Assembly (NCBI GenBank): GCA_023168345.1
Contig: AP025689.1
Coordinates: 928,001 to 992,000 of the forward strand
Origin: Lysinibacillus sp. PLM2
Lineage (GTDB): Bacteria; Bacillota; Bacilli; Bacillales_A; Planococcaceae
Direction of reading: 5' to 3'
Length of the DNA: 64,000 nucleotides
Position 1 is the first letter of the stretch, and each line of letters starts with the position of its first letter. The position numbers and the translations under genes were made by a program. Of the stretch, positions 25,748 through 33,899 are shown piece by piece. Below the pieces are notes generated by a model. It was not told the origin of the DNA and made no database searches. It saw only the letters and a program-made list of their open reading frames with translations.

Positions 25748-26336
25748 CGATACATTAAATGAACAGATGACATGGAAGCTATTATTAGGGAGAGACTTTC
25801 CCCGTGTTATTTGTAAAGAATGTGAAGAGCAATTTGAGCCGATTGGGCTGGATTCTAAAAAGTGGTTCGTAGGCGAGGAAAAAATCCTTTCCATCTATAA
25901 ATATAACGATAAAATGAAAGATTACTTACATCAATACAAATTTATGCATGATGTTGTGCTGGCAAAGGTTTTCCGCAATGATATTTATAAATTATTAGCA
26001 AAGAAAACTGAAACAATCGTACCGATACCTATTCATCCTGCTAAGCTTAAAGAAAGATCTTTTGCTCATATTGATGAATTATTAAAAGCTGCGTGTATAC
26101 GTTTTGAACACTACCTAGAAAAGATTTCGATTGAAACGCAAGTAGGTAAGTCAAGAGAAGAACGAATTAACGCTTCCCAACTATTTAAATTGAAGGAGAA
26201 AGTTCAGGTGAAAAACAAGAAAGTAATTTTAGTTGATGATATTTTGACAACAGGTACAACGCTTCGGCACGCAAGTCGAGTTCTCTATGAAGCTGGTGCA
26301 AAGTCTGTTAAAGCCATAACTTTAATCAAAGGATAA
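25713..26336 (+). CDS. comFC: Competence protein ComFC (phosphoribosyltransferase-like)
   Basis: 207 residues. An N-terminal zinc ribbon (CLLCNDTL and CKECEEQF) precedes a phosphoribosyltransferase-like domain with VPIPIHPAKLKERSFAHIDE and the PRPP-loop motif ILVDDILTTGTTLRHA. Known: ComFC is needed for natural transformation and acts with ComFA. The ATG lies inside comFA, 35 nt before its stop, behind the very strong purine-rich ribosome site GGGGGGAGGAGGGG. Overlap and order indicate one operon with comFA. Confidence 0.92.
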   Translation: MKKEVVKCLLCNDTLNEQMTWKLLLGRDFPRVICKECEEQFEPIGLDSKKWFVGEEKILSIYKYNDKMKDYLHQYKFMHDVVLAKVFRNDIYKLLAKKTETIVPIPIHPAKLKERSFAHIDELLKAACIRFEHYLEKISIETQVGKSREERINASQLFKLKEKVQVKNKKVILVDDILTTGTTLRHASRVLYEAGAKSVKAITLIKG

Positions 26337-26457
26337 AAGGAAATTATTTGAATTGCGTTTTTTTGCTTCCAAGGTAATTTATTGAATTTGTAGAAAATTC
26401 GTGAACTGCATTTACTTTTCGATTATCGAGTAGTAGGATGAAATCAGAGATAATTAT

Positions 26458-26486
26458 CAAAATTAAATTATTAAAATCGCCGATAA
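26458..26486 (+). promoter_or_regulatory. SigD-type promoter ahead of yvyF-flgM
   Basis: GCCGATAA at 26479-26486 matches 7 of 8 bases of the SigD -10 (GCCGATAT). A-rich CAAA/AAAA at 26458-26462 lies about 16-17 nt upstream as a poor -35. In B. subtilis a SigD promoter is known in front of this gene cluster, which supports the call. Confidence 0.6.
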
Positions 26487-26519
26487 TATTATGAGGGATT
26501 ACTATTCGGAGGAATCGAT

Positions 26520-26933
26520 ATGGCTGAAATTAGAAATTGTCCAAGTTGTGGGGAATTCTTCAATTACACTGGGGTTAGAGATGTTTGTTATAAATGTGCT
26601 CAACGTGAAGAAGATATGTATCAAATCGTCTATCGTTTTTTAAGAAAGCGCGAAAACCGTGCAGCAACAGTTGATAGAATAGTAGAAGCAACTGGAGTAG
26701 AAGAGGAAGTACTTTATAAGTGGGTTCGAAAAGGGCGCTTACATCCAGCGGTATTTCCTAACTTAGGCTATCCATGTGATAACTGCGGAAAAATAACAAA
26801 TAAAGGAAAGCTATGTCAGGATTGTCAGGATGATTTAAAATCAGATTTAAGAACCTTTGAAGCTGCTCAAGAATTTAGAGAAGAAATTAAGAAACGTGAA
26901 AAAGGGACATATTTAGCAGAACAAAAAGATTAA
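26520..26933 (+). CDS. yvyF: Flagellar operon zinc-ribbon protein YvyF
   Basis: 137 residues. An N-terminal zinc knuckle (CPSCGEFF and CYKC), a central helix-turn-helix-like stretch (ATVDRIVEATGVEEEVLYKW), and a second zinc ribbon (CDNCGK and CQDCQ) are visible. Known: the TIGR03826/YvyF family is found at the head of flgM operons; its molecular role is unclear and DNA or RNA binding is only suggested by the folds. CGGAGG precedes the ATG. A SigD-type promoter lies upstream and a hairpin separates it from flgM. Confidence 0.88.
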   Translation: MAEIRNCPSCGEFFNYTGVRDVCYKCAQREEDMYQIVYRFLRKRENRAATVDRIVEATGVEEEVLYKWVRKGRLHPAVFPNLGYPCDNCGKITNKGKLCQDCQDDLKSDLRTFEAAQEFREEIKKREKGTYLAEQKD

Positions 26934-26938
26934 TAGAT

Positions 26939-27017
26939 AGCTTACTTTTTGCATAACAGATTTTATTCATGAGAGTAAATGGATAAAAGTTGTTCTGGTT
27001 AAAAGTAAGCTTTTTTC
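26939..27017 (+). terminator. Terminator or attenuator between yvyF and flgM
   Basis: AGCTTACTTTT (26939-26949) pairs perfectly with AAAAGTAAGCT (27001-27011) across a 51-nt loop and is followed by six T. It would reduce readthrough from yvyF into flgM. Confidence 0.75.
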
Positions 27018-27028
27018 TTTAGAAAGGT

Positions 27029-27054
27029 TAACATTTTAATAAAATGTCCGAAAT
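27029..27054 (+). promoter_or_regulatory. Weak SigD-like promoter of flgM
   Basis: TAAC (27029-27032) and TCCGAAAT (27047-27054), 14 nt apart, resemble TAAA and GCCGATAT with several mismatches. The position after a terminator and before flgM makes it plausible but weak. Confidence 0.3.
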
Positions 27055-27091
27055 ATATTTTAGATAATGTTTTTTGAGGGGAGGGGTAGTT

Positions 27092-27352
27092 GTGAAAATT
27101 ACCTCAATTGGCGTAAATAATGTAAATCCATATAACAAACAACAACAAAAATTAAAATCCGTAAGTGGACAATCACCTTTTGCAGATAAAATCGAAATAT
27201 CCACTGCTGCAAAAGAAATGCAAGGATCTTCTACTTTTAGTGCAGAACGAGCAGAAAAAGTAGCAAAATTAAAAGCAGAAATAGAATCTGGCGAATATAA
27301 AGTGGATGCACGTAAAGTAGCAGCGGATATGCTGAGATACTACCGCTACTAA
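27092..27352 (+). CDS. flgM: Anti-SigD factor FlgM
   Basis: 86 residues, mostly disordered at the N-terminus, with the sigma-binding C-terminal half AERAEKVAKLKAEIESGEYK and VDARKVAADMLRYY. Known: FlgM binds SigD (sigma-28) and holds late flagellar genes off until the hook-basal body is complete. The GTG at 27092 is chosen because GGGGAGGGG lies 6-10 nt upstream; a TTG at 27074 runs through that ribosome site. It starts the flgM-flgN-flgK-flgL run. Confidence 0.92.
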   Translation: MKITSIGVNNVNPYNKQQQKLKSVSGQSPFADKIEISTAAKEMQGSSTFSAERAEKVAKLKAEIESGEYKVDARKVAADMLRYYRY

Positions 27353-27482
27353 TGTGAATTAAGAGTATTTTTAGCAATGAATATGCTAAAAATCGATTAA
27401 TAAGCAAAGCAACGAATGTTTCACAAAGTGATTCTCTATCATTCAAGGGGTAGTTATCTAAACATGTAAAGGAGTTCAAAGA

Positions 27483-27983
27483 ATGTCGGTACAATCAATT
27501 ATTACGATTCTAGAAAGACTTGAAAAACTGCATAAAAGTTTACTTGAACTGTCTTATCAGAAAACTGAGATTGTGAAAAAGGGCGACATGGCTGAACTTG
27601 ATAACATGTTAAAAAACGAACAATCCCACGTTGCAGCTATAGAAACACTTGAAAAGCAACGTCAGCAAGTAGTTAGTGAGTATTTGAATGAAAAAGGTAT
27701 TATGCAAGCAGATAAACAAACGATCGTAGACGTAATCGAATTTGTTGAGAATGAAGAAGAGCGGACACAATTACAGGCTGTACGAAATCGATTAATGCTT
27801 GTAGTGGATGACTTAAGAAAACAAAATGAGTTAAATCAAAAACTTGTTTTCCAATCATTACAGTTTGTGAACATGACATTAGATCTTTTGCGTCCTAAAC
27901 CAGATCAAATTAACTACTCTGGGAAAGAAGCGCGCGGAGATAATGCTGTACAAAAAAAATCCTACTTTGATTCTCAGGCTTAA
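27483..27983 (+). CDS. flgN: Flagellar export chaperone FlgN
   Basis: 166 residues, predicted all-helical with heptad-like spacing. The N-terminal part (ITILERLEKLHKSLLELS) and the ending (VNMTLDLLRPKP) match FlgN. Known: FlgN escorts the hook-filament junction proteins FlgK and FlgL, encoded next, to the export apparatus. AAAGGAG lies about 8 nt before the ATG. After the stop a short hairpin (GGTGTGA 28000-28006 with TCACACC 28018-28024) may adjust mRNA stability or expression of flgK. Confidence 0.9.
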   Translation: MSVQSIITILERLEKLHKSLLELSYQKTEIVKKGDMAELDNMLKNEQSHVAAIETLEKQRQQVVSEYLNEKGIMQADKQTIVDVIEFVENEEERTQLQAVRNRLMLVVDDLRKQNELNQKLVFQSLQFVNMTLDLLRPKPDQINYSGKEARGDNAVQKKSYFDSQA

Positions 27984-28110
27984 TAGAAATACTAACAAGG
28001 TGTGAGATGCATTGCTTCACACCCTTTCCTATACATAAAACGGGGGCATGTTTCGTTATAAGCTCCATTCGAAATACAAACTAATTTATAAAACAAAAGG
28101 AGGAGACATG

Positions 28111-29817
28111 ATGCGCTCCACATTTATGGGTTTAGAAGCAAGTAAGCGAGGCCTATTTACACAACAAAGTGCTTTATATACAACGGGACATAATATTAGT
28201 AATGCAAATACGGAAGGGTATTCCCGTCAAAGAGTAAACATGAAGCCAACGCTAGGTTATCCGGGGGTAGGTTTGAACAGTCCGAAAACTGCTGGATTTA
28301 TCGGTACAGGGGTTGAAGCGGATTCTGTACAACGTATTCGTGACCAATTCATCGACCGTCAATTCCGTCAAGAGACTAATAAACTCGGCTATTATGAATC
28401 AAGAGCAAAGGCTATTTCACAAATGGAAGACATCATGTCAGAGCCATCGGAGTATGGATTGAACGAAGCTTTTAACTTATTCTGGGGTTCATTGCAAGAT
28501 GTCAGTTCAAATCCAGAAGATATTGCTTCTCGTAAAGTTGCAATACAACGAGCAGAGCATTTAGCCGATACGTTTAACTATATCGACACTCAACTTAAAC
28601 AAATTCAAGGGAATTTAGGGAATGAAATCGATACATCTACTACTCAAGTAAACTCCATCTTAAAACAAATAGGTGAAATCAATGAACAAATTATCGCTAT
28701 CGAACCGAATGGCTATATGCCAAATGATTTATATGATGCGAGAGATTTATTAGTAGATGAGTTAAGTCAGTACTTGCCTGTAAAGGTTGATACAGTCGAT
28801 TCAGGTGGTAATGCATTAGACATTGCTGAAGGAAGTTATACACTTAGCTACGTTGATAAAAACGGTAAAGAAATCGTATTAGTTCATGGAAAAGAATATG
28901 TGCAATTAACCGCGAATGGTGTAAGTGAAGATGGTACAACAGGGAAAGTAACTGGAGAAGAGCCATATAAATTCTTCACTCATTTCTCAACAAACAAAAC
29001 AATTGATAAAGATACTGGAGCTGTATCTAGTAAAAGAGAAGCCATTGTATATGGAGAGTTAGATCCTTCGAAAGGGAAACTTGCTTCATTAATAGAATCA
29101 TATGGACATGTGAACGCTACAGATTCAAATAACGGACAAGGAACAGTTACAGTACCTTCTACGATTACTGTTGAAGGGTATTATCCTAAAATGCTTTCGG
29201 ATTTAGACCGACTATCTTCTACATTTATTGAAGTGTTTAATACAGTCCACAAAGCAGGACATCCACTAGATTATGCAGGATTAACAGATTTAAATAGTGA
29301 TGGAACAGTAGATGGTGAGGATTTTAAAGAATTCAATGTTTTTGAAATTGTTGATGGTAAAGTTAAAGTAAATCAAAGTATAGTGGATAACCCAACCCTA
29401 TTAGCGGCTTCTAGTGTAGAAAATGAAGAAGGAAACGGTAAATGGGCTATAGAACTTGCAAATTTACAATATATCAGTTTAGATGCAGGTGGTTTTGACA
29501 TCAAAGTTGATGGAGAAACAACATCATTTAACAATTTACCATCACTTGATGGAGCCACATTCCAATCATTCTACGAGGGGTTAATTGGTCAATTAGGTGT
29601 GGATGGTCAGGAAGCGAACAGACTTCAATACAATACGGAAACGATTCGTTTAACGGTTGAAAATAATCGTGCATCTATGAGTTCGGTTTCACTTGATGAG
29701 GAAATGACAAATATGATTTCATTCCAGCAAGCATATAACGCCAATGCTCGAATGATTACTGTAATCGATGAAACATTAGATAAAATTATTAACGGTATGG
29801 GTCGAGTTGGATTATAG
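28111..29817 (+). CDS. flgK: Flagellar hook-associated protein 1 FlgK
   Basis: About 568 residues. The N-terminal coiled-coil segment has STFMGLEASKRGLFTQQSAL and the conserved TTGHNISNANTEGYSRQRV. The C-terminal segment has SVSLDEEMTNMISFQQAYNA and MITVIDETLDKIINGM. Known: FlgK joins hook to filament. AAAGGAGGAG sits before two adjacent ATGs (28108 and 28111); the second has the better 7-nt spacing. An open stretch upstream to 28048 lacks its own ribosome site. A variable middle domain (about residues 230-450) is rich in acidic and glycine residues. Confidence 0.93.
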   Translation: MRSTFMGLEASKRGLFTQQSALYTTGHNISNANTEGYSRQRVNMKPTLGYPGVGLNSPKTAGFIGTGVEADSVQRIRDQFIDRQFRQETNKLGYYESRAKAISQMEDIMSEPSEYGLNEAFNLFWGSLQDVSSNPEDIASRKVAIQRAEHLADTFNYIDTQLKQIQGNLGNEIDTSTTQVNSILKQIGEINEQIIAIEPNGYMPNDLYDARDLLVDELSQYLPVKVDTVDSGGNALDIAEGSYTLSYVDKNGKEIVLVHGKEYVQLTANGVSEDGTTGKVTGEEPYKFFTHFSTNKTIDKDTGAVSSKREAIVYGELDPSKGKLASLIESYGHVNATDSNNGQGTVTVPSTITVEGYYPKMLSDLDRLSSTFIEVFNTVHKAGHPLDYAGLTDLNSDGTVDGEDFKEFNVFEIVDGKVKVNQSIVDNPTLLAASSVENEEGNGKWAIELANLQYISLDAGGFDIKVDGETTSFNNLPSLDGATFQSFYEGLIGQLGVDGQEANRLQYNTETIRLTVENNRASMSSVSLDEEMTNMISFQQAYNANARMITVIDETLDKIINGMGRVGL

Positions 29818-29865
29818 GATGATTTGACTCCAAATATCATTTAACGAAAGAAAGGTGACCTTTCA

Positions 29866-30819
29866 ATGCGCGTAACGCAATCCATGCTATCGAATAATAT
29901 GCTTCGAAATTTGAGCAATAGTTATAATAAAATGTCTGAACTTCAAAATCAGATTAATTCAGGAAAAAAAATTACTCGTCCGTCTGAAGATCCTGTTGTT
30001 GCGATTAAAGGGATGGGTTATCGGACAAGCTTAAATAAAGTAGAACAATTTGAGCGTAATGTTACCCAAGTAAACTCATGGTTAGACTCATCAGATGATG
30101 CTCTAGGGCAAGTTGGAGACGCTTTGAACCGTGTGAAAGAACTTGTCGTACAAGCTGCCAATGATACAAATACTGCCGATGATCGTCAAAAGATTAAATT
30201 AGAAATTGATCAAATTCGTGAACAGCTTCAAGACATTGGTAACACAAAGGTGGCAGATAAATTTATCTTCACAGGTACAAAAACGCAAGCACCATTATTT
30301 ATCGATGGTGAAATTAATCCTGATTTACTAGAGTTGGATGATACAACGACGCCACCAACTCTAACAGATAATTTAATTCCTGCTGCTTCTTCTGAAGTAA
30401 AGATGGAAGTATTCGATGGAATACAAATAGATGTTAACTCTTCTGATGCGGCTGGATTATTCCAGCAGGTCGATCAATTAATGGGGAAAATATCAGAAGC
30501 AATGGATAATTCAGATGGAGATGAAATTGGAAATCTATTAGGTGGAATCGCCGATGGTACGGATGATACTCTTTCTGAGTTGCAAAATAAAGTTCTTGAG
30601 GCGCGTGCAGATGTTGGGGCACGACAAAATCGTGTCGAGATGATGACAAATCGCCTTGAAACTCATGAGATTAACGTGACAAAACAAATGTCCGAAAATG
30701 AAGATGTTGACTATGCTAAAACAATTACCGAAATGGTAAATTATGAATCAATCCATCAAGCTTCATTATCTGTAGGAGCAAATATTATTCAGCAAACATT
30801 AGTTGATTTTATAAGATAG
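29866..30819 (+). CDS. flgL: Flagellar hook-associated protein 3 FlgL
   Basis: 317 residues with flagellin-like ends: N-terminal MRVTQSMLSNNMLRNLSNSY and C-terminal NYESIHQASLSVGANI followed by QQTLVDFIR. Known: FlgL is the second hook-filament junction protein, secreted with FlgK and chaperoned by FlgN. GAAAGGTG precedes the ATG. A degenerate copy of the last ten codons is found 80 nt after the stop (see 30896-30925). Confidence 0.93.
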   Translation: MRVTQSMLSNNMLRNLSNSYNKMSELQNQINSGKKITRPSEDPVVAIKGMGYRTSLNKVEQFERNVTQVNSWLDSSDDALGQVGDALNRVKELVVQAANDTNTADDRQKIKLEIDQIREQLQDIGNTKVADKFIFTGTKTQAPLFIDGEINPDLLELDDTTTPPTLTDNLIPAASSEVKMEVFDGIQIDVNSSDAAGLFQQVDQLMGKISEAMDNSDGDEIGNLLGGIADGTDDTLSELQNKVLEARADVGARQNRVEMMTNRLETHEINVTKQMSENEDVDYAKTITEMVNYESIHQASLSVGANIIQQTLVDFIR

Positions 30820-30895
30820 TCTATTTTTCTAAGGAAGTTTTAAAAATCAATGTGGAAAGTTATGTGATTGGTTAGCGACGAGAACGTAGTGGTCG

Positions 30896-30925
30896 GCGCA
30901 AACATTGGTTGATTTTATTAGATAA
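30896..30925 (+). pseudogene. Remnant duplicate of the flgL 3' end
   Basis: Bases 30898-30924 match 30792-30818 at 25 of 27 positions. In frame it reads A-Q-T-L-V-D-F-I-R-stop, the same peptide as the real FlgL end apart from the first residue. Both internal differences are silent (TTA/TTG and ATA/ATT). A stop codon lies just upstream in frame, so it cannot be a gene; it looks like the end of a second, diverged flgL copy. Confidence 0.7.
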
Positions 30926-30929
30926 TTTT

Positions 30930-30965
30930 AAAGCGTTTGGACGTAATGGTTCAAACGCTTTTCTT
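30930..30965 (+). terminator. Terminator of the flgM-flgL run
   Basis: AAAGCGTTTG (30930-30939) pairs with CAAACGCTTT (30952-30961), followed by TCTT. Confidence 0.82.
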
Positions 30966-31037
30966 AAATTGTTGTCAGTATGCTATTTATTAGAACTTCA
31001 TACCCTATTAAGATCTATACGAAACAGGTGATTCAAA

Positions 31038-31601
31038 ATGAGGATTCCACAAATCCAAATTTCCACAACGGATATCAAGGTGGACATGCAAATTCATGAC
31101 CCAGTGCAAAAAATACATCAGGAAAAAGCAGATTTAAAAATTTCACAGCCTGCAGCGATTATTAATATTAACAGTAAACCTGCAAAGTTATTAATTGACC
31201 AGTCCCAAGCTTGGAGAGATATGGGATTATTGACACCTAAAGAGTCAGTAGCAAAATACGCACAAGATGGTAGACAGGCTGTGTTAAAAAGGATTTCAAA
31301 GGATGCCGCGGAAGGTCGTCAAATGATGGAAAGTGCAGGAAAAGGTCAAGGTCGTCAGATTGCAGCAAATATTGCAAAACAAAACCATGGGCCAAAAAGA
31401 ATACCATTTAATATAAAATTTATTCCATCTGTTGGTGCTGTTGATATTAACTATGTTGCTGGGAAATTAGATATTAATACTACACCACAAAAGCCAAGAA
31501 TAGATGCGAAGATAAATAAACCGATCCATGATTATACACCAGGTAAAGTCACACATGATATTTTACAAAAGCCATCTATTAATATCGATGTGATTGGATA
31601 G
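31038..31601 (+). CDS. yviE: DUF6470-family protein YviE
   Basis: 187 residues with no signal peptide. It opens with beta-rich repeats of alternating I-x-I pattern (IPQIQISTTDIKVDMQI), has a central helical stretch (AVLKRISKDAAEGRQMMESA) and closes with further beta-like segments. Known: a protein of this type lies between flgL and fliW in B. subtilis (YviE); no function is established. Position and residue pattern support the call. AAACAGGTGA serves as a modest ribosome site. Confidence 0.82.
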   Translation: MRIPQIQISTTDIKVDMQIHDPVQKIHQEKADLKISQPAAIININSKPAKLLIDQSQAWRDMGLLTPKESVAKYAQDGRQAVLKRISKDAAEGRQMMESAGKGQGRQIAANIAKQNHGPKRIPFNIKFIPSVGAVDINYVAGKLDINTTPQKPRIDAKINKPIHDYTPGKVTHDILQKPSINIDVIG

Positions 31602-31718
31602 TAAGGGAATTAATTTTAGACTAATTCATTCCAAAATAAGAGGTTGCCAAAGGTGCTTCGTCTAAATTCAACAATTCGTTTCAGATATTGATGAAGCTTA
31701 AAGGAGTTAATGAGAACA

Positions 31719-32162
31719 ATGAAAATTAATACAAAATTTTTAGGTGAAGTAGAAGTGAATGAAAATGATATCATTACGTTTGAATATGGAATGCCCGGTT
31801 TTCCAGATCTACATAAATTCATCTTACTTCCCCTAGATGCTGATCTGCCATTAGCGGTTCTTCAATCGTCAGAGCAGGTGGAAATAGGCTTTGTCGTCGC
31901 ATATCCATTTGCCTTTAAAAAAGATTACGCCTTCGATATAAGTGAAGAGGATAAAGAGGATTTAAAAATTGAAAAAGAAGAAGATGTAATTGCATATTCT
32001 ATCTTAACATTGAAAGATACATTCCCAGAATCTACATTAAATTTATTAGCCCCAGTTGTCATTAATGCAAATAAAAAACTCGGTAAACAAATTGTATTGC
32101 AAGATAGTAGTATGTATCCATTAAAATATCCAATTGGTGCATTGGAAGGAAGTGCGAAATAA
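31719..32162 (+). CDS. fliW: Flagellar assembly factor FliW
   Basis: 147 residues starting [15 protein letters not shown], with the FliW signatures [20 protein letters not shown] and [18 protein letters not shown]. Known: FliW binds either flagellin or CsrA, so when flagellin is exported FliW becomes free to inhibit CsrA and hag translation resumes. AAGGAG (31701-31706) is 12 nt from the ATG at 31719 and only 3 nt from an upstream ATG at 31710, so the later start is preferred. Its stop overlaps the csrA start by one base (TAATG). Confidence 0.93.
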   Translation: MKINTKFLGEVEVNENDIITFEYGMPGFPDLHKFILLPLDADLPLAVLQSSEQVEIGFVVAYPFAFKKDYAFDISEEDKEDLKIEKEEDVIAYSILTLKDTFPESTLNLLAPVVINANKKLGKQIVLQDSSMYPLKYPIGALEGSAK

Positions 32163-32380
32163 TGCTTGTCCTTTCACGTAAAAAAAATGAATCGATCATG
32201 ATTGGTGACCATATTGAGGTGAAAATATTATCTGTCGATGGGGATCAAGTAAAGCTCGGTATTGTTGCACCGAAAAGTGTAAAAGTTCATCGTTCAGAAG
32301 TATTTGAAGCAATTCAAGAGCAGAATAAAGAAGCGTTGAATACGAATGTGAGTTTACTTGAGCAGTTAAAGAAAAAATAG
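32162..32380 (+). CDS. csrA: Carbon storage regulator CsrA
   Basis: 72 residues: [20 protein letters not shown], then [20 protein letters not shown] with the RNA-contacting basic residues of the beta-dimer. Known: CsrA blocks translation of hag mRNA by covering its ribosome site and is itself held by FliW. A perfect candidate CsrA target lies in the hag leader at 32637-32650. The start is coupled to fliW by a TAATG overlap. It is followed by a terminator, so hag is a separate transcript. Confidence 0.95.
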   Translation: MLVLSRKKNESIMIGDHIEVKILSVDGDQVKLGIVAPKSVKVHRSEVFEAIQEQNKEALNTNVSLLEQLKKK

Positions 32381-32405
32381 AGTGTTTATAATAAATTAGT
32401 TAATA

Positions 32406-32472
32406 AATCCGCAAGATTTAATGAAACGGCCAGTTCAGTAGAGCGTCGTTGTTCTTGGCGGATTTTTTTTTA
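32406..32472 (+). terminator. Terminator of fliW-csrA
   Basis: AATCCGCAAGA pairs with TCTTGGCGGATT (one bulge) across a long loop and is followed by a run of about eight T. Confidence 0.82.
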
Positions 32473-32560
32473 ATAATGTAAAACTTTTACACAATAAGAT
32501 ACTCAAGTGAGTATTATAACTCCGTTTTGCTAATTAATAAAAAAAATTTTGAAAATCTAT

Positions 32561-32586
32561 TAAACTACAAAATTTACTGTCGATAA
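32561..32586 (+). promoter_or_regulatory. SigD promoter of hag
   Basis: TAAA at 32561-32564 and GTCGATAA at 32579-32586, 14 nt apart, match the SigD consensus (TAAA, 14-15 nt, GCCGATAT) at 10 of 12 bases. It gives a leader of about 90 nt ahead of the flagellin gene. Confidence 0.8.
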
Positions 32587-32597
32587 TAATTATGTAA

Positions 32598-32627
32598 GAC
32601 ATAAAGGGAGAAAATTCTCTTTATGTC
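32598..32627 (+). promoter_or_regulatory. 5' leader hairpin of hag mRNA
   Basis: GACATAAAG (32598-32606) pairs with CTTTATGTC (32619-32627), and AGAA (609-612) with TTCT (615-618) inside. It lies near the predicted 5' end of the hag transcript, where such stems often stabilise long-lived messages. Confidence 0.65.
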
Positions 32628-32636
32628 AACAAAGTT

Positions 32637-32650
32637 CCACAAGGATGTGG
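32637..32650 (+). promoter_or_regulatory. CsrA-binding hairpin in the hag leader
   Basis: CCACAAGGATGTGG forms a stem (CCAC/GTGG) that shows GGA in the loop, and the ACAAGGATGT part fits the CsrA consensus ACARGGAUGU exactly. A second GGA is in the ribosome site GGAGG at 32671-32675. Two sites, one on the ribosome site, are the arrangement known for hag in B. subtilis. Confidence 0.8.
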
Positions 32651-32683
32651 AGCTATCAAAACAAATTCAAGGAGGAATTCCAA

Positions 32684-33607
32684 ATGAGAATTCAACACAA
32701 CATTTCTGCTTTAAACACTCACCGTAACCTAGGTTTCAACAACACTCAAGCTTCTAAAAACCTTGAGAAATTATCTTCTGGTTACAAAATCAACCGCGCT
32801 GGTGACGATGCTGCTGGTTTAGCAATCTCTGAAAAAATGCGTGGACAAATCCGTGGTCTTGACATGGCTGCTAAAAACGCACAAGATTCAGTTTCTTTAA
32901 TTCAAACTGCTGAGGGTGCACTTAACGAAACACACGCTATCCTACAACGTATGCGTGAATTAGCTGTACAATCTGCAAACGATACAAACGTATCTTCAGA
33001 CCGTCAAGCATTACAACTTGAAATTGAATCTCTAGCAGAAGAAATCACTCGTATTTCAACTGATACAGAGTTCAATACTCAAAAATTATTAGACGGTTCT
33101 TTTGGTGATGGTACTAAAATTGGTTCAGGTAACAGCTTTGATGTAACTCAAGCTACAGCATCTACTGGTAAAGTGTTCCATATCGGTGCTAACTCTGGTC
33201 AAAAAATCAATTTATCTATCTCTAACATGAGTGCAACTGCTTTAGGTGTTAAAGCTATCGACAGTGCAACTGCTAAAATTGGTTCAGCTGGTACAATCGG
33301 TGCTGGTGTTAACATCGAAACTCAATCAGGTGCAGATAATGCAATTTCAGTAATTGATTCAGCTATTAAACGCGTATCTGAAACTCGTGCATCATTAGGT
33401 GCTGTTCAAAATCGTTTAGAGCACACTATTAACAACTTAGGAACAACTTCTGAAAACTTAACAGCTGCTGAATCTCGTATCCGCGATACAGATATGGCTG
33501 CAGAAATGATGAGCTTCACTAAGAACAATATCTTAATGCAAGCTGCTCAATCTATGTTAGCTCAAGCTAACCAACAACCACAAGGTGTTCTTCAATTATT
33601 AGGATAA
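32684..33607 (+). CDS. hag: Flagellin Hag
   Basis: 307 residues. The conserved N-terminal D0/D1 region is [20 protein letters not shown] to [12 protein letters not shown]. The C-terminal D1/D0 region is [20 protein letters not shown] to [17 protein letters not shown]. The short middle is Ser/Thr/Ala/Gly-rich and could carry O-linked glycans, which fits the Maf genes at 49.7 kb. AAGGAGG sits 8-9 nt before the ATG; an open frame to 32645 has no ribosome site. Codon use is visibly biased to well-translated forms (GGT, GCT, AAC), as expected for an abundant protein. Export is by the flagellar system. Confidence 0.96.
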   Translation: MRIQHNISALNTHRNLGFNNTQASKNLEKLSSGYKINRAGDDAAGLAISEKMRGQIRGLDMAAKNAQDSVSLIQTAEGALNETHAILQRMRELAVQSANDTNVSSDRQALQLEIESLAEEITRISTDTEFNTQKLLDGSFGDGTKIGSGNSFDVTQATASTGKVFHIGANSGQKINLSISNMSATALGVKAIDSATAKIGSAGTIGAGVNIETQSGADNAISVIDSAIKRVSETRASLGAVQNRLEHTINNLGTTSENLTAAESRIRDTDMAAEMMSFTKNNILMQAAQSMLAQANQQPQGVLQLLG

Positions 33608-33619
33608 TTTTATAAACCA

Positions 33620-33653
33620 AAAGCCTTTAGTTTATATTTAACTAAAGGTTTTT
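33620..33653 (+). terminator. Terminator of hag
   Basis: CCTTTAGTT pairs with AACTAAAGG around a 7-nt loop and is followed by five T. Confidence 0.9.
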
Positions 33654-33787
33654 GTGCGCTTGGCAGCGTTTTTCTCTAAATATGGGGACGTCCAAAACCA
33701 CTCTATACATTATTAGTTATCAGGACTGAATTTAAGCGAAATAGCTAATACGACGTATCAAGCAATTGCAGCTTGCTAAAAGTTTCT

Positions 33788-33822
33788 AACCACCTTATTT
33801 GTCTACGAATAAGGTGGTTTTG
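33788..33822 (+). terminator. Second hairpin terminator downstream of hag
   Basis: AACCACCTTATT (33788-33799) pairs perfectly with AATAAGGTGGTT (33808-33819), then TTTTGC. No gene lies between it and the hag terminator, so it is a back-up terminator or the relic of a lost gene. Confidence 0.75.
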
Positions 33823-33899
33823 CATTTGTTATCAAAAAAATAGTTATATGAGGTAAAGTTTGCTGTGTTAGAAAAAAATATAGGATTTAAGTTACGTAA

